From the NCBI RefSeq assembly GCF_001583495.1, contig NZ_LQAQ01000019.1, positions 1-64,000 of the forward strand: a DNA stretch of 64,000 bases, written 5' to 3'. This document shows positions 1 to 6,916 of the stretch, piece after piece. The first letter of the stretch is position 1; each line of letters starts with the position of its first letter. Under the pieces are notes generated by a model. It made no database searches and was not told the origin of the DNA. It was given only the letters and a program-made list of their open reading frames with translations. Position numbers and translations under genes: made by a program. The DNA comes from Flammeovirga sp. SJP92. Its GTDB lineage: Bacteria > Bacteroidota > Bacteroidia > Cytophagales > Flammeovirgaceae.

Positions 1-6
1 AAAGGA

Positions 7-543
7 TTATTTATTTGAGTGCAGTACCTCTCCATCATTAAAAATATAACCTGTCTTTTTTCCTGTCTGATGATCTAAAAAGTAGGCTTTATTATAACTA
101 GAATCAGAGAAATAAAATGCATAATCTTCCTCTGTACTCCCCCGAATAAATAATTCACTTACCACTCTTTCTAATTCATTTCCAGTTTCTTTATCAATAA
201 GAACCAAATCTGGGGAACTGCAACAGCCTGAACTCCATTGATGGATAAAACATAAGTAATTAGGATATTCTTTTACAAAAGTCAAACCTGTCCTTGAACA
301 CAGATAAGGCTCTGATTCCCTACATGATTTTAATACCTTTTTTGATGTTGTTTCAAAAGTTAGCCAAGTTGAATCACAGTTCCATTGATAGTATAGAAAA
401 GATCCATTTTGAAGAAATATTGTATCTGAAAAACTCTCATTTTGAGCATAACTCATGTGTTCATAACAATCTGTTTTTAAACCTTGAGAATATATATTTG
501 TAGATAAAACATAGAATATTAAGAGGGAGATAACGTATTTCAT
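7..543 (-). CDS. Secreted protein of unknown function
   Basis: Complete 178-residue ORF with an ATG start and a stop at the left edge of the window. Residues 1-19 form a typical signal peptide (MKYVISLLIFYVLSTNIYS) and cleavage is probable just before Gln20, so the protein is likely periplasmic or exported. The mature part contains several cysteines, including a vicinal pair in a Ser/Gly-rich stretch, which suggests disulfides. There is no transmembrane segment after the signal peptide and no catalytic motif that I recognise. The gene stands alone: a 412-bp gap separates it from the divergent sulfatase gene. No function can be assigned from sequence. Confidence 0.7.
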   Translation of the reverse strand: MKYVISLLIFYVLSTNIYSQGLKTDCYEHMSYAQNESFSDTIFLQNGSFLYYQWNCDSTWLTFETTSKKVLKSCRESEPYLCSRTGLTFVKEYPNYLCFIHQWSSGCCSSPDLVLIDKETGNELERVVSELFIRGSTEEDYAFYFSDSSYNKAYFLDHQTGKKTGYIFNDGEVLHSNK

Positions 544-820
544 TTATTAGTGATAATGATATTTTTCTTCTGATCTAATTCTTTTAAAGATTGCTATTCA
601 AAATGGAGACCAATTTATTTTTTAATTACATCCAAATAGATTCTTAAATCTATCTTACGTTTATTTTATTTCAAATGCTGTTTTAAAGATTCAAACACAA
701 CAACACTCGTAATACAAAACATAGCTTGCATCTATGTGAATACAGCACCAATCCACAATCATTCTATACAAGAATCTAATTTTCAATAGTTTTAATATAA
801 AACTGCTAAATTTTGATCAT

Positions 821-838
821 AAATACTAAGCCAAAAAT
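821..838 (+). repeat. Possible solo MITE terminal repeat remnant
   Basis: AAATACTAAGCCAAAAAT matches the terminal repeat of the 5222-5379 element (AGTACTAAGCCAAAAAT read outward) except near the first bases. No partner repeat was found within 200 bp, so this is at best a decayed end. Confidence 0.3.
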
Positions 839-841
839 AAC

Positions 842-876
842 GAATCTGTTGACCTAATAGGATGAATTTGTTGACC
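842..876 (+). promoter_or_regulatory. Two direct repeats GAAT(C/T)TGTTGACC, possible operator
   Basis: GAATCTGTTGACC at 842-854 recurs as GAATTTGTTGACC at 864-876. The period of 22 bp is about two helical turns, so both copies lie on the same DNA face. They sit 80-114 bp before the sulfatase start and run into the -33 area of the candidate promoter, a position suited to a dimeric activator or repressor. The binding protein is unknown. Confidence 0.4.
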
Positions 877-897
877 CTTTAAGAACTGCTATCAGCT

Positions 898-905
898 TAT
901 ATTTG
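898..905 (+). promoter_or_regulatory. Candidate Bacteroidetes -7 box (TATATTTG)
   Basis: TATATTTG fits the TAnnTTTG consensus of Bacteroidetes sigma-ABfr promoters. A TTG lies at 871-873, giving a 24-bp spacer, slightly longer than usual. It lies 50 bp upstream of the sulfatase ATG. Confidence 0.4.
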
Positions 906-955
906 TAATAGTCCTTGCAACGGTATTTTTACTAATCATTAATTCATCACTATCA

Positions 956-2560
956 ATGATACATTTGTCTAGATCTCTAATTGGGATATTTTTTTTGACG
1001 TCATTTATTGCTTGTAAAAGCGAGCAGAATAAACCATATCCGTCTAACAACACTGAAAAAACTCCAAATGTTCTTCTGATTATTGCAGATGATTTAGGAG
1101 CACATGATCTCTCAACTACCAGTTCAAAATACTACGAAACGCCAAATATTGATCAAATCGCCGCGAAGGGTATTCAGTTTGATCAAGGCTATGCCTCTTG
1201 TCAGGTTTGCAGTCCTTCAAGAGCAAGTATTATGACAGGTAAATCTCCTGCAAGACATGGCATCACCGATTGGATTGGGGCGAAAGAAGGAGAAAAATGG
1301 AGAACTCAGAAAAGATTTAATCAATTACTTCCAGCCTATTATCAACATCAATTAGACACCAACTATATGACCATGCCGGAAGCATTTAAAGCACATGGTT
1401 ATACTACTTTCTTTGCAGGAAAATGGCATGTGGGCGGTGAAGGATCACTGCCTGAAGATCATGGTTTTGATATTAATAAAGGTGGCTTCCATGCAGGGAG
1501 CCCTAAAGGTGGTTATTTTTCTCCTTATAAAAACCCAAGACTGGAAGACGGTCCGAAAGGTGAAAACTTAAGCAGCAGATTAGCACAGGAGACAGTTAAT
1601 TTTATGAAAGAAAATAAAGAGAAACCATTTTTTGCTTGTTTATCTTTTTATGCTGTGCATGGTCCTATTCAGACTACGGAGGAGAAATGGAAAAAATATA
1701 AGGATAAAGCAGTCGCTCAAGGAGTTGACAGCGTAGGTTATAAAATGGGTAAATTTCTTCCTATTCGTCAGCATCAAGATAACCCCGTGTATGCAGGTCT
1801 TGTTGAATCAATGGACGATGCTGTAGGTGAAGTGTTGGCGGGTTTAGAAGAATTGGGATTGAGTGAAAATACAATCGTTGTCTTTACAGGTGATAACGGT
1901 GGCGTTGCTGCGGGCGATGCTTTCTCCACTTCCAATTATCCGCTGAGAGGAGGTAAGGGTTATCAATTTGAAGGTGGATTAAGAACACCTTACATCATTA
2001 AAGTGCCTTGGCTGAAGCATTCAAACCTACATTCTAATGTTCCTGTTACTCATACTGATTTCTACCCTACTTTATTGGAACTCTCTGGACTTCCATTGCA
2101 CCCCGACCAACATCAAGATGGTGTCAGCTTGGCTCCAATTTTCAGTGGAGAAACGATTGATGAACGTTCTATTGTATGGCATTACCCACATTATGGCAAT
2201 CAGGGTGGTGAACCGTCTTCTGTTATACGTGCTGGAAAATGGAAGTTGATTCATTATTATGAGGACAACCGCGAGGAACTTTACAATTTGAATGAAGATG
2301 CTCAAGAACAACATGACCTATCCAATAGATATCCAGAAATGGTTAAGACACTTAGTAACGATTTATTTGAATATTTAAATGGTCTTGATGCCCAATACCC
2401 TGAAAGAGATACTACTTGGTCGAAAGAAAAGGAAGAGAAGTTTCTTAATAAAGTCAGAACCAAGAGAATGTCAGCCCTGGAAAAGAAGAGAATGGAAATG
2501 CTTGGTGATGACTTCCAGCCTAATTCAGATTGGTGGGGATCACAACGTATTGTAGATTAA
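956..2560 (+). CDS. Lipoprotein sulfatase, S1 family (arylsulfatase A-like)
   Basis: A 534-residue sulfatase that hydrolyses a sulfate ester, presumably on a sulfated glycan. The signal sequence ends in a lipobox (FIAC, Cys20), so the enzyme is probably a lipid-anchored periplasmic or surface protein. The metal-binding pair is Asp45-Asp46, and the formylglycine motif is Cys85-Ser-Pro-Ser-Arg89 followed by the usual ASIMTGKSPARHG stretch. A TGDNGG motif in the middle supplies the second metal-ligand pair. Length is normal for an S1 sulfatase with a complete C-terminal subdomain. The natural substrate cannot be read from sequence. It is a single transcription unit about 4.4 kb from the main PUL, with a hairpin after its stop. 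Activity needs a formylglycine-generating enzyme (anSME or FGE) that is not in this window. Confidence 0.93.
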   Translation: MIHLSRSLIGIFFLTSFIACKSEQNKPYPSNNTEKTPNVLLIIADDLGAHDLSTTSSKYYETPNIDQIAAKGIQFDQGYASCQVCSPSRASIMTGKSPARHGITDWIGAKEGEKWRTQKRFNQLLPAYYQHQLDTNYMTMPEAFKAHGYTTFFAGKWHVGGEGSLPEDHGFDINKGGFHAGSPKGGYFSPYKNPRLEDGPKGENLSSRLAQETVNFMKENKEKPFFACLSFYAVHGPIQTTEEKWKKYKDKAVAQGVDSVGYKMGKFLPIRQHQDNPVYAGLVESMDDAVGEVLAGLEELGLSENTIVVFTGDNGGVAAGDAFSTSNYPLRGGKGYQFEGGLRTPYIIKVPWLKHSNLHSNVPVTHTDFYPTLLELSGLPLHPDQHQDGVSLAPIFSGETIDERSIVWHYPHYGNQGGEPSSVIRAGKWKLIHYYEDNREELYNLNEDAQEQHDLSNRYPEMVKTLSNDLFEYLNGLDAQYPERDTTWSKEKEEKFLNKVRTKRMSALEKKRMEMLGDDFQPNSDWWGSQRIVD

Positions 2561-2590
2561 TCCAACAGTAAATAAAGCGTTAGTACTACT

Positions 2591-2615
2591 AAGAGCATGT
2601 TTGAAACATGCTCTT
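2591..2615 (+). terminator. Hairpin after sulfatase gene
   Basis: Perfect 11-bp stem (AAGAGCATGTT / AACATGCTCTT) with a 3-nt loop, 31 bp after the sulfatase stop. It lacks a clear U-tract (only TTAAAAT follows), so termination is probable but not certain. Confidence 0.5.
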
Positions 2616-2788
2616 AAAATGTAGTTCAACTAAAACATTTTCACGCCTCTATCTATCACTTTCCTAATAAAAACTATTTACCATCAAAGAAGATGGAACT
2701 TTGAAAGCTTGAAATAGTGGCTTTCTGCTTATTATTTCGCAAAATTTATAGCAACAAAAACTGCATAACAATTCTATTCTTAACGGTC

Positions 2789-3358
2789 ATGAAAAACCTT
2801 CAACTCTACCATAGAAAAGTATTACAAGCCTTGATTGAAGACAGGCGCTTTACTGTTGCTGAAATAGCAGAAGGTTTGGAAGTATCTCCCTCTACCATTT
2901 ACCGTGAACTCCAACGCAATACAAATCCTTTTACACAAAAGTATGATGCGGAGTATGCACATAAACTATACCTTGCTAGAAAAAAGCTAGCCGGTTCTAA
3001 AAAGAAAAATCAGTTTATACATCATACGTTCAGAAAAAATGATTATCAACTTTATGCTGAAAGAAAATATATCTATTGGTATTCTGATCAGTATTATGAC
3101 ATGAAAGTTCCTAATAGGTGGAAATTGGAGAACCTTGTTCCCAAACATTATGCTTACCGTATTGGTAAAAAATATCATCATCATAAAGATAATTGGGAAT
3201 ACTATGATCTTTGGATGGAACATTTTCAATTTATCATAGCACGGCAATCGCAATCCGGCCCAAAATATTATTGGATGCGTGAGTTGATCAAAGAAAAAGA
3301 CAACTTTACACTCTGGAAGAACCCAACCGTAGTGTTAAAACAGAAGAAGTGCGTCTAA
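2789..3358 (+). CDS. IS30-type HTH protein without DDE integrase domain
   Basis: I place the start at the ATG of MKNLQLYHRK (2789); the open frame extends 24 codons upstream, but those codons do not look conserved. Residues about 5-65 match the helix-turn-helix of IS30-family transposases: an EIAEGLEVSPSTIYRELQRN core, then a tyrosine- and lysine-rich stretch resembling the region after that HTH. The remaining ~120 residues are rich in Tyr, Trp, His and Lys and contain no DDE catalytic triad, so this is not an intact transposase. It could be a domesticated DNA-binding protein or a decayed transposon gene with a replaced C-terminus. No inverted repeats were found at its borders. It stands alone between the sulfatase and a convergent metallophosphatase. 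Confidence 0.6.
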   Translation: MKNLQLYHRKVLQALIEDRRFTVAEIAEGLEVSPSTIYRELQRNTNPFTQKYDAEYAHKLYLARKKLAGSKKKNQFIHHTFRKNDYQLYAERKYIYWYSDQYYDMKVPNRWKLENLVPKHYAYRIGKKYHHHKDNWEYYDLWMEHFQFIIARQSQSGPKYYWMRELIKEKDNFTLWKNPTVVLKQKKCV

Positions 3359-3429
3359 TCCATTCGTTTTACTCCAAAAATTGCCTTCATCTTCCCTTTT
3401 CCCTCCTCTTTTCTCTTACTTCTTCTTTC

Positions 3430-3455
3430 AAAACTCCCGACTTAGGGATTTTTTT
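3430..3455 (+). terminator. Weak rho-independent terminator
   Basis: AAAACTCCC and GGGATTTT can pair around a 6-nt loop (one C-T mismatch) and run into seven T residues. It lies about 75 bp after the IS30-HTH gene. Confidence 0.4.
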
Positions 3456-3586
3456 ATGTCTAAACTTTTCTATAATGGGCGGATCATCAACAATTTTCTG
3501 TCTTGATAAGGGAAATTGCATTTGCTCACGAATTAAAACGAAAAAAAAATTCTGATCACACCAATCAGTTCTTTTCATTTTTGATT

Positions 3587-4498
3587 TTAAACCGTCACAA
3601 ATTTTTCTTCATCCAACTCCCTTTCGTCATCAAATCGGTACGCCACCAACAATCCACCTTTCGCTACGCTGTAATCAAGGCAACAAACATTAGTTTTGTA
3701 AAACATTGGTTGAATTTTGAGCCAGTAGTGACCGAAGAACACAGGGCGTTCCACTTCTCTGTAGTAGCTGAGGTCTTTCACATCTGACGCTTTGATTTGT
3801 ACCGTCGGAAGGTTGTCCAATGCAAGAACACTGATCGACTGGAAAGTCATCTGCAAGGGGTCTTCCCACCATTTGTATCGAATATCTTTACGAATATTGC
3901 CGTCTTTATCACTAAACGATAGTCCATCAGGCAATCTCAACTCTTTTCCTTTCAATGTTTGCTCAATGGCATCGTTCAACGTTTCGTCTGTAGTATTGGC
4001 TTGCTCAATTAAAGATTTTGTCAATCGGTTTTGCTTCAGTTTACTTTTTAGCAACGTTATATTTTTTTCATCCCAACAAGCATGAACGGCTCTGAGATTT
4101 TTATCTTCATAAAATAAAGGCAAAGTCAAAAACCATTCGATATATTCATTGTATTCTTTTTGTCGGTTTTGAAATTGCTTTAAAGTCTCATAATGTTGAA
4201 TGATATTCTTGATCCAGTGTTTTCGGATATGCCCGCCTTCTTTGTTTTGCATATGGAAACAGATGGCATTGTATTCGTGATTTCCCATCAATGCAATAGC
4301 ATGCCCCATTTCGGTCATGCTTTTTACAATCTGAAGTGTCTCCCTGATTTTAGGACCTCTATCAATGTAATCACCTACAAAAAGTACTTTTCGGTCGGGA
4401 TGTCCATATACTCCAGATACTTTTTTGTAACCCAGTTTTTGTAAAAGGCTTTCGAGTTTATCGGCGTGTCCGTGGATGTCTCCTATGAGGTCTAGCAT
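3587..4498 (-). CDS. Calcineurin-like metallophosphoesterase (PPP-type)
   Basis: A 303-residue cytoplasmic enzyme of the Ser/Thr phosphatase / diadenosine tetraphosphatase superfamily. The three metal-site signatures are in order and spacing: GDIHG (residues 6-10), GDYIDRG (42-48) and GNHE (72-75), with a later GHYW that probably supplies the last histidine ligand. The bacterial PrpE/ApaH-like group uses this fold on phosphoproteins or dinucleotide polyphosphates, and the sequence alone does not decide between them. There is no signal peptide. The gene is monocistronic: its neighbour upstream is the broken DUF3592-like gene on the same strand and its downstream neighbour is convergent. A low-complexity TC-rich stretch follows its stop. 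Confidence 0.85.
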   Translation of the reverse strand: MLDLIGDIHGHADKLESLLQKLGYKKVSGVYGHPDRKVLFVGDYIDRGPKIRETLQIVKSMTEMGHAIALMGNHEYNAICFHMQNKEGGHIRKHWIKNIIQHYETLKQFQNRQKEYNEYIEWFLTLPLFYEDKNLRAVHACWDEKNITLLKSKLKQNRLTKSLIEQANTTDETLNDAIEQTLKGKELRLPDGLSFSDKDGNIRKDIRYKWWEDPLQMTFQSISVLALDNLPTVQIKASDVKDLSYYREVERPVFFGHYWLKIQPMFYKTNVCCLDYSVAKGGLLVAYRFDDERELDEEKFVTV

Positions 4499-4589
4499 AT
4501 TTTTATTTGGTTATTATTCTGTTGCAACTATATGGTTCTTCAGCCACAAAGCATTGTGACTCTACAATGGTTTACATTCAATTTTTTAT

Positions 4590-5517
4590 CTAAGATAATT
4601 GAAAATGTTTTCTCCAGTTTTCATTTATATATCTCGCGACACTTTCGGGTAAACTATTAATCAAAAATGACTTATTAGGATTGTGGGGATCATAAACCGC
4701 CGTTACTTTCTCAAGATAGATATATTTACTTGGGTTGCTTGTCATTGTTGTAACTTGATGTTTCTGACCTGTTTGATCTAAGAATGAAAACGTAAATTTA
4801 TATACTTTACTACCTTCTATTTCGATAACAGTAGGTTCTTTTTTAATTAGCTTGACGTTTGTAAACCTACCCATTTTCAGTAATCTATATCTTTTATGAC
4901 CATTGACGGCATTAAAAATCATCCAGATCAATCCTACCCAAAAAGGAATAGTAAATAGTAGAGATAAGCGACCTCCGGGGGTATTGCTCATGCCCTTAAT
5001 ACGATTTACATCTGGTCTAATGGAACTGTATTCAATTACCACTGAATCATTGACATCATAGATGTGCCCAATGCAATAGGAAGTCCAGTTGAAATTACCC
5101 ATTTCTGAAAAAAAGATATAATCATAACCATAAATATATTCCTCGTTGATTAAGGTATTGGTCTCAAAAATGTTTGTAATGACTCCTTTTCCTATCTGAT
5201 TTTCACCATATAAATACCTTAAGTACTAAGACAAAAATATTTAATACTAATTCTGTTTATTGTTTTGCGATTACTTCCTTCAAAAAACTTTAAATAGAAC
5301 CACTATTAATACGTTTTTCAGCGTCGTCCTCACAAAAAATAATTCAGAATTAGTTATCATCTATTTTTGGCTTAGTACTTATTTCTGCAAAATCAATTTC
5401 ATTTAGTGTTTGTGAAATCAAGAAGAGGCCTAATAGTAAAGTCGCAATGGGTATTGTACCGTATTTACCATTGACATAAAGAATAAATAGATCTTTAAAT
5501 GGAAGTTTTCTTTGCAT
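4590..5517 (-). pseudogene. DUF3592-like membrane protein gene interrupted by a MITE
   Basis: Two fragments of one gene lie either side of a 158-bp element (5222-5379). The 5' part begins at MQRKLPFKDL (5517; a GTG 45 bp upstream is also open) and carries a hydrophobic segment. It reads into the element, which supplies 10 foreign residues and a stop at 5350. The 3' part stays open from the element border to 4590, with a second hydrophobic segment and a beta-rich DUF3592-like tail. Removing the element plus one copy of its TA duplication joins the halves in frame (...DFAE-IRYLYGEN...), giving about 255 codons from this start. The inserted 160 bp is not a multiple of three. An internal ATG at 5102 could express a 170-residue fragment, but it would lack the N-terminal third. 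Function of the intact family is unknown. Confidence 0.82.
5222..5379. mobile_element. MITE family 1, copy A (158 bp, TA target)
   Basis: Non-coding element with 17-bp terminal inverted repeats matching at 16 positions (AGTACTAAGACAAAAAT at 5222-5238 against AGTACTAAGCCAAAAAT from the right end), flanked by TA at 5220-5221 and 5380-5381. A related 153-bp copy is at 45676-45828. TA duplication is the mark of Tc1/mariner-IS630 transposases, so this is probably a non-autonomous derivative of such an element. It breaks a DUF3592-like gene. Confidence 0.85.
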
Positions 5518-5633
5518 TGTAAATAAGAATTGAAGCATTGACGGGTTGAGAAAATCGAGCACTAGACATCATTTTCATCTACCTTTTATAATCCTAAAGG
5601 TCTAAAATAATGTATAAATTGTTATTCTTGAAT

Positions 5634-5663
5634 AAAAAAAGCCAAACTAATCATAGTTTGACT
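5634..5663 (-). terminator. Rho-independent terminator of the LTPEQ-protein gene
   Basis: On the minus strand a 10-bp stem (AGTCAAACTA / TAGTTTGGCT, one G-U pair) with a TGAT loop is followed by seven T residues, 38 bp after the stop at 5701. Confidence 0.85.
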
Positions 5664-5700
5664 TTTCGAATTTGAAGGTTTACATCTAATAGTACTTATT

Positions 5701-6345
5701 CTAAATATCGTCTGGCAAAAGAACATTGTACCCTTCCAAGACTGAATCTGCTTTCATATTCATGTAGTCTACTGAGGAAGTGGCATGTTCTTTTAATTTT
5801 TTGTCTCTGATAGAAGTGTAATAATTGTATTGTTCTGGCGTAAGAACACTTCCTAGGATCAGGTCTTTTTCAATGTCGAATGATTTTTCCATTTCTAGAA
5901 ACTTGATATTGAACTTCCCAAGCTTGATGATATGAATTACCATTCTTTTGTTGACCAATTGCATTTTGGATCTGAGTTCCTTTACTTTTTCTTTTTCTAA
6001 TGGAATTTCAGAGGTAATGATTTTTATTTCTCTAGAGGTGACCAAAAAAGAAAGCAATTCAGATTGTTGGTTCAGATCCAATATCTTATCACGGTCTTTA
6101 TAAAATTGTTTGTTCATTTTCACTTTTTCCTCATGACTATAGTAAGTCTTGGCTTCCAATGCGTCTTTTTTTATATTGTACTGTAGTCGTAATGCTTTCA
6201 TTTCCTTATACTGTTCAGGCGTAAGATGCACTACTTTGTTGACCCAGTCTGTAAATTTCCTGGCGTATAATTCCTGTTCTGCTGTTTGTCCACAAACGGT
6301 GGTGGAAAGTATCAAAAGAGTTCCTAGCAATAGTTTTGTTTTCAT
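5701..6345 (-). CDS. Periplasmic LTPEQ-motif helical protein (Spy/CpxP-like character)
   Basis: A 214-residue protein with an N-terminal signal peptide (about 19 residues, cleavage before Gln20). The mature part is almost entirely charged helix and holds two LTPEQY motifs (residues 41-46 and 168-173), the hallmark of LTxxQ/Spy-like periplasmic proteins, though the spacing is wider than in Spy and homology is not proven. In such families the protein acts as an ATP-independent chaperone or stress sensor; here that is only a suggestion. The gene is a single unit with its own terminator and is preceded by 570 bp filled largely by transposable-element sequence, so its promoter probably lies very near the ATG. 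Confidence 0.6.
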   Translation of the reverse strand: MKTKLLLGTLLILSTTVCGQTAEQELYARKFTDWVNKVVHLTPEQYKEMKALRLQYNIKKDALEAKTYYSHEEKVKMNKQFYKDRDKILDLNQQSELLSFLVTSREIKIITSEIPLEKEKVKELRSKMQLVNKRMVIHIIKLGKFNIKFLEMEKSFDIEKDLILGSVLTPEQYNYYTSIRDKKLKEHATSSVDYMNMKADSVLEGYNVLLPDDI

Positions 6346-6406
6346 GATTATAAATATTTAAAATGAATGAAATTTTGTGATGAAAATCGTATACAAATCA
6401 TCTTCA

Positions 6407-6461
6407 AGTACTAATGCAAAATTGTGTGCACGAAACATCTGTTTTCTTCTGCTCTAGCACT
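6407..6461. mobile_element. 55-bp deleted MITE remnant abutting MITE copy B
   Basis: Left end AGTACTAATGCAAAAT and right end TTTTCTTCTGCTCTAGCACT resemble the two ends of the family-2 element, with almost all of the interior missing. Its right-flanking TA (6462-6463) is also the left TA of copy B. Confidence 0.5.
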
Positions 6462-6463
6462 TA

Positions 6464-6669
6464 AGTACTAGGACAAAAGTAAACGGACATTTTATTTTAT
6501 CTTTTTTATCCTACTCTTCGTTAGATTTTTATCGCGTAACTAAGGCTATGCTCTGCAAATCTGCCTTTTAGATTTTTATCGCGTAACTAAGGCTATGCTC
6601 TGCAAATCTGCCTTGATTAGAATAAAAAATAACAAGCTAAAATTATCCCTTTTCTTCTGTCCTAGTACT
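6464..6669. mobile_element. MITE family 2, copy B (206 bp, TA target)
   Basis: Flanked by TA at 6462-6463 and 6670-6671. Ends are AGTACTAGGACAAAAGTAAA and, from the right, AGTACTAGGACAGAAGAAAA: a 12-bp perfect repeat then partial match. Without one copy of an internal 47-bp tandem repeat it would be 159 bp, exactly the length of copy D at 59860-60018, with which it shares most of its sequence. Confidence 0.85.
6521..6614 (+). repeat. 47-bp tandem duplication inside MITE copy B
   Basis: The unit beginning TTAGATTTTTATCGCGTAAC at 6521 is repeated from 6568 with no difference over its first 46 bases. Copy D has one unit only, so the duplication arose in this copy. Confidence 0.9.
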
Positions 6670-6873
6670 TAGTAAATTATCGTCAACTTTCAATCGACTT
6701 TTTTACAAATTGTCGATAATCTATTTTCAAGCTTCTTTCTTCTTCGTTTTTGTCTTGAAGCAAAAAATTCAAGGCTTTGAAGTCAAGGCCGAGGGAGCAC
6801 TACCAAACTAAAATGGTAGAAATTCCACTGGTGCGAATGTTAAGCGTTAGCGTCATTCGTGTCCTACAGATCA

Positions 6874-6895
6874 TTAGAAATCTCCTGATTTCTAA
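6874..6895 (-). terminator. Hairpin after the GH5-sulfatase gene
   Basis: Perfect 9-bp stem TTAGAAATC / GATTTCTAA with a 4-nt loop, about 22 bp after the stop at 6917 on the minus strand. There is no strong U-tract, so efficiency is doubtful. Confidence 0.45.
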
Positions 6896-6916
6896 ATGTT
6901 ATAAATATTCGAATAC

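Larger units (their letters stand above)
544..955. other. Divergent intergenic region, 412 bp
   Basis: AT-rich spacer between two divergent genes. The right part holds a possible MITE-end remnant (821-838), a 22-bp-spaced direct repeat (842-876) and a promoter-like TAnnTTTG box (898-905). Nothing convincing is seen in 544-820. Confidence 0.6.
6346..6916. other. 571-bp gene-free region made mostly of repeats
   Basis: Holds a 55-bp MITE remnant (6407-6461), a full MITE with an internal tandem duplication (6464-6669) and an imperfect long hairpin (about 6674-6723; ATTATCG and CGATAAT arms). A stretch at 6760-6860 has internal repeats (TTCAAGGCTTTGAAGTCAAGG) and a CGAATG...CATTCG pair but no ORF. 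A final hairpin precedes the GH5-sulfatase stop. Confidence 0.6.

Noticed and set aside
2789-3358. Intact IS30 insertion sequence
   Set aside because: No DDE domain and no terminal inverted repeats found around it.
4590-5102. 170-residue ORF as a complete gene
   Set aside because: Frame continues upstream to the MITE and joins a second fragment; it is the 3' part of a broken gene.
5350-5562. 70-residue ORF as a separate gene
   Set aside because: Its last 10 codons and stop lie in the MITE; it is the 5' part of the same broken gene.
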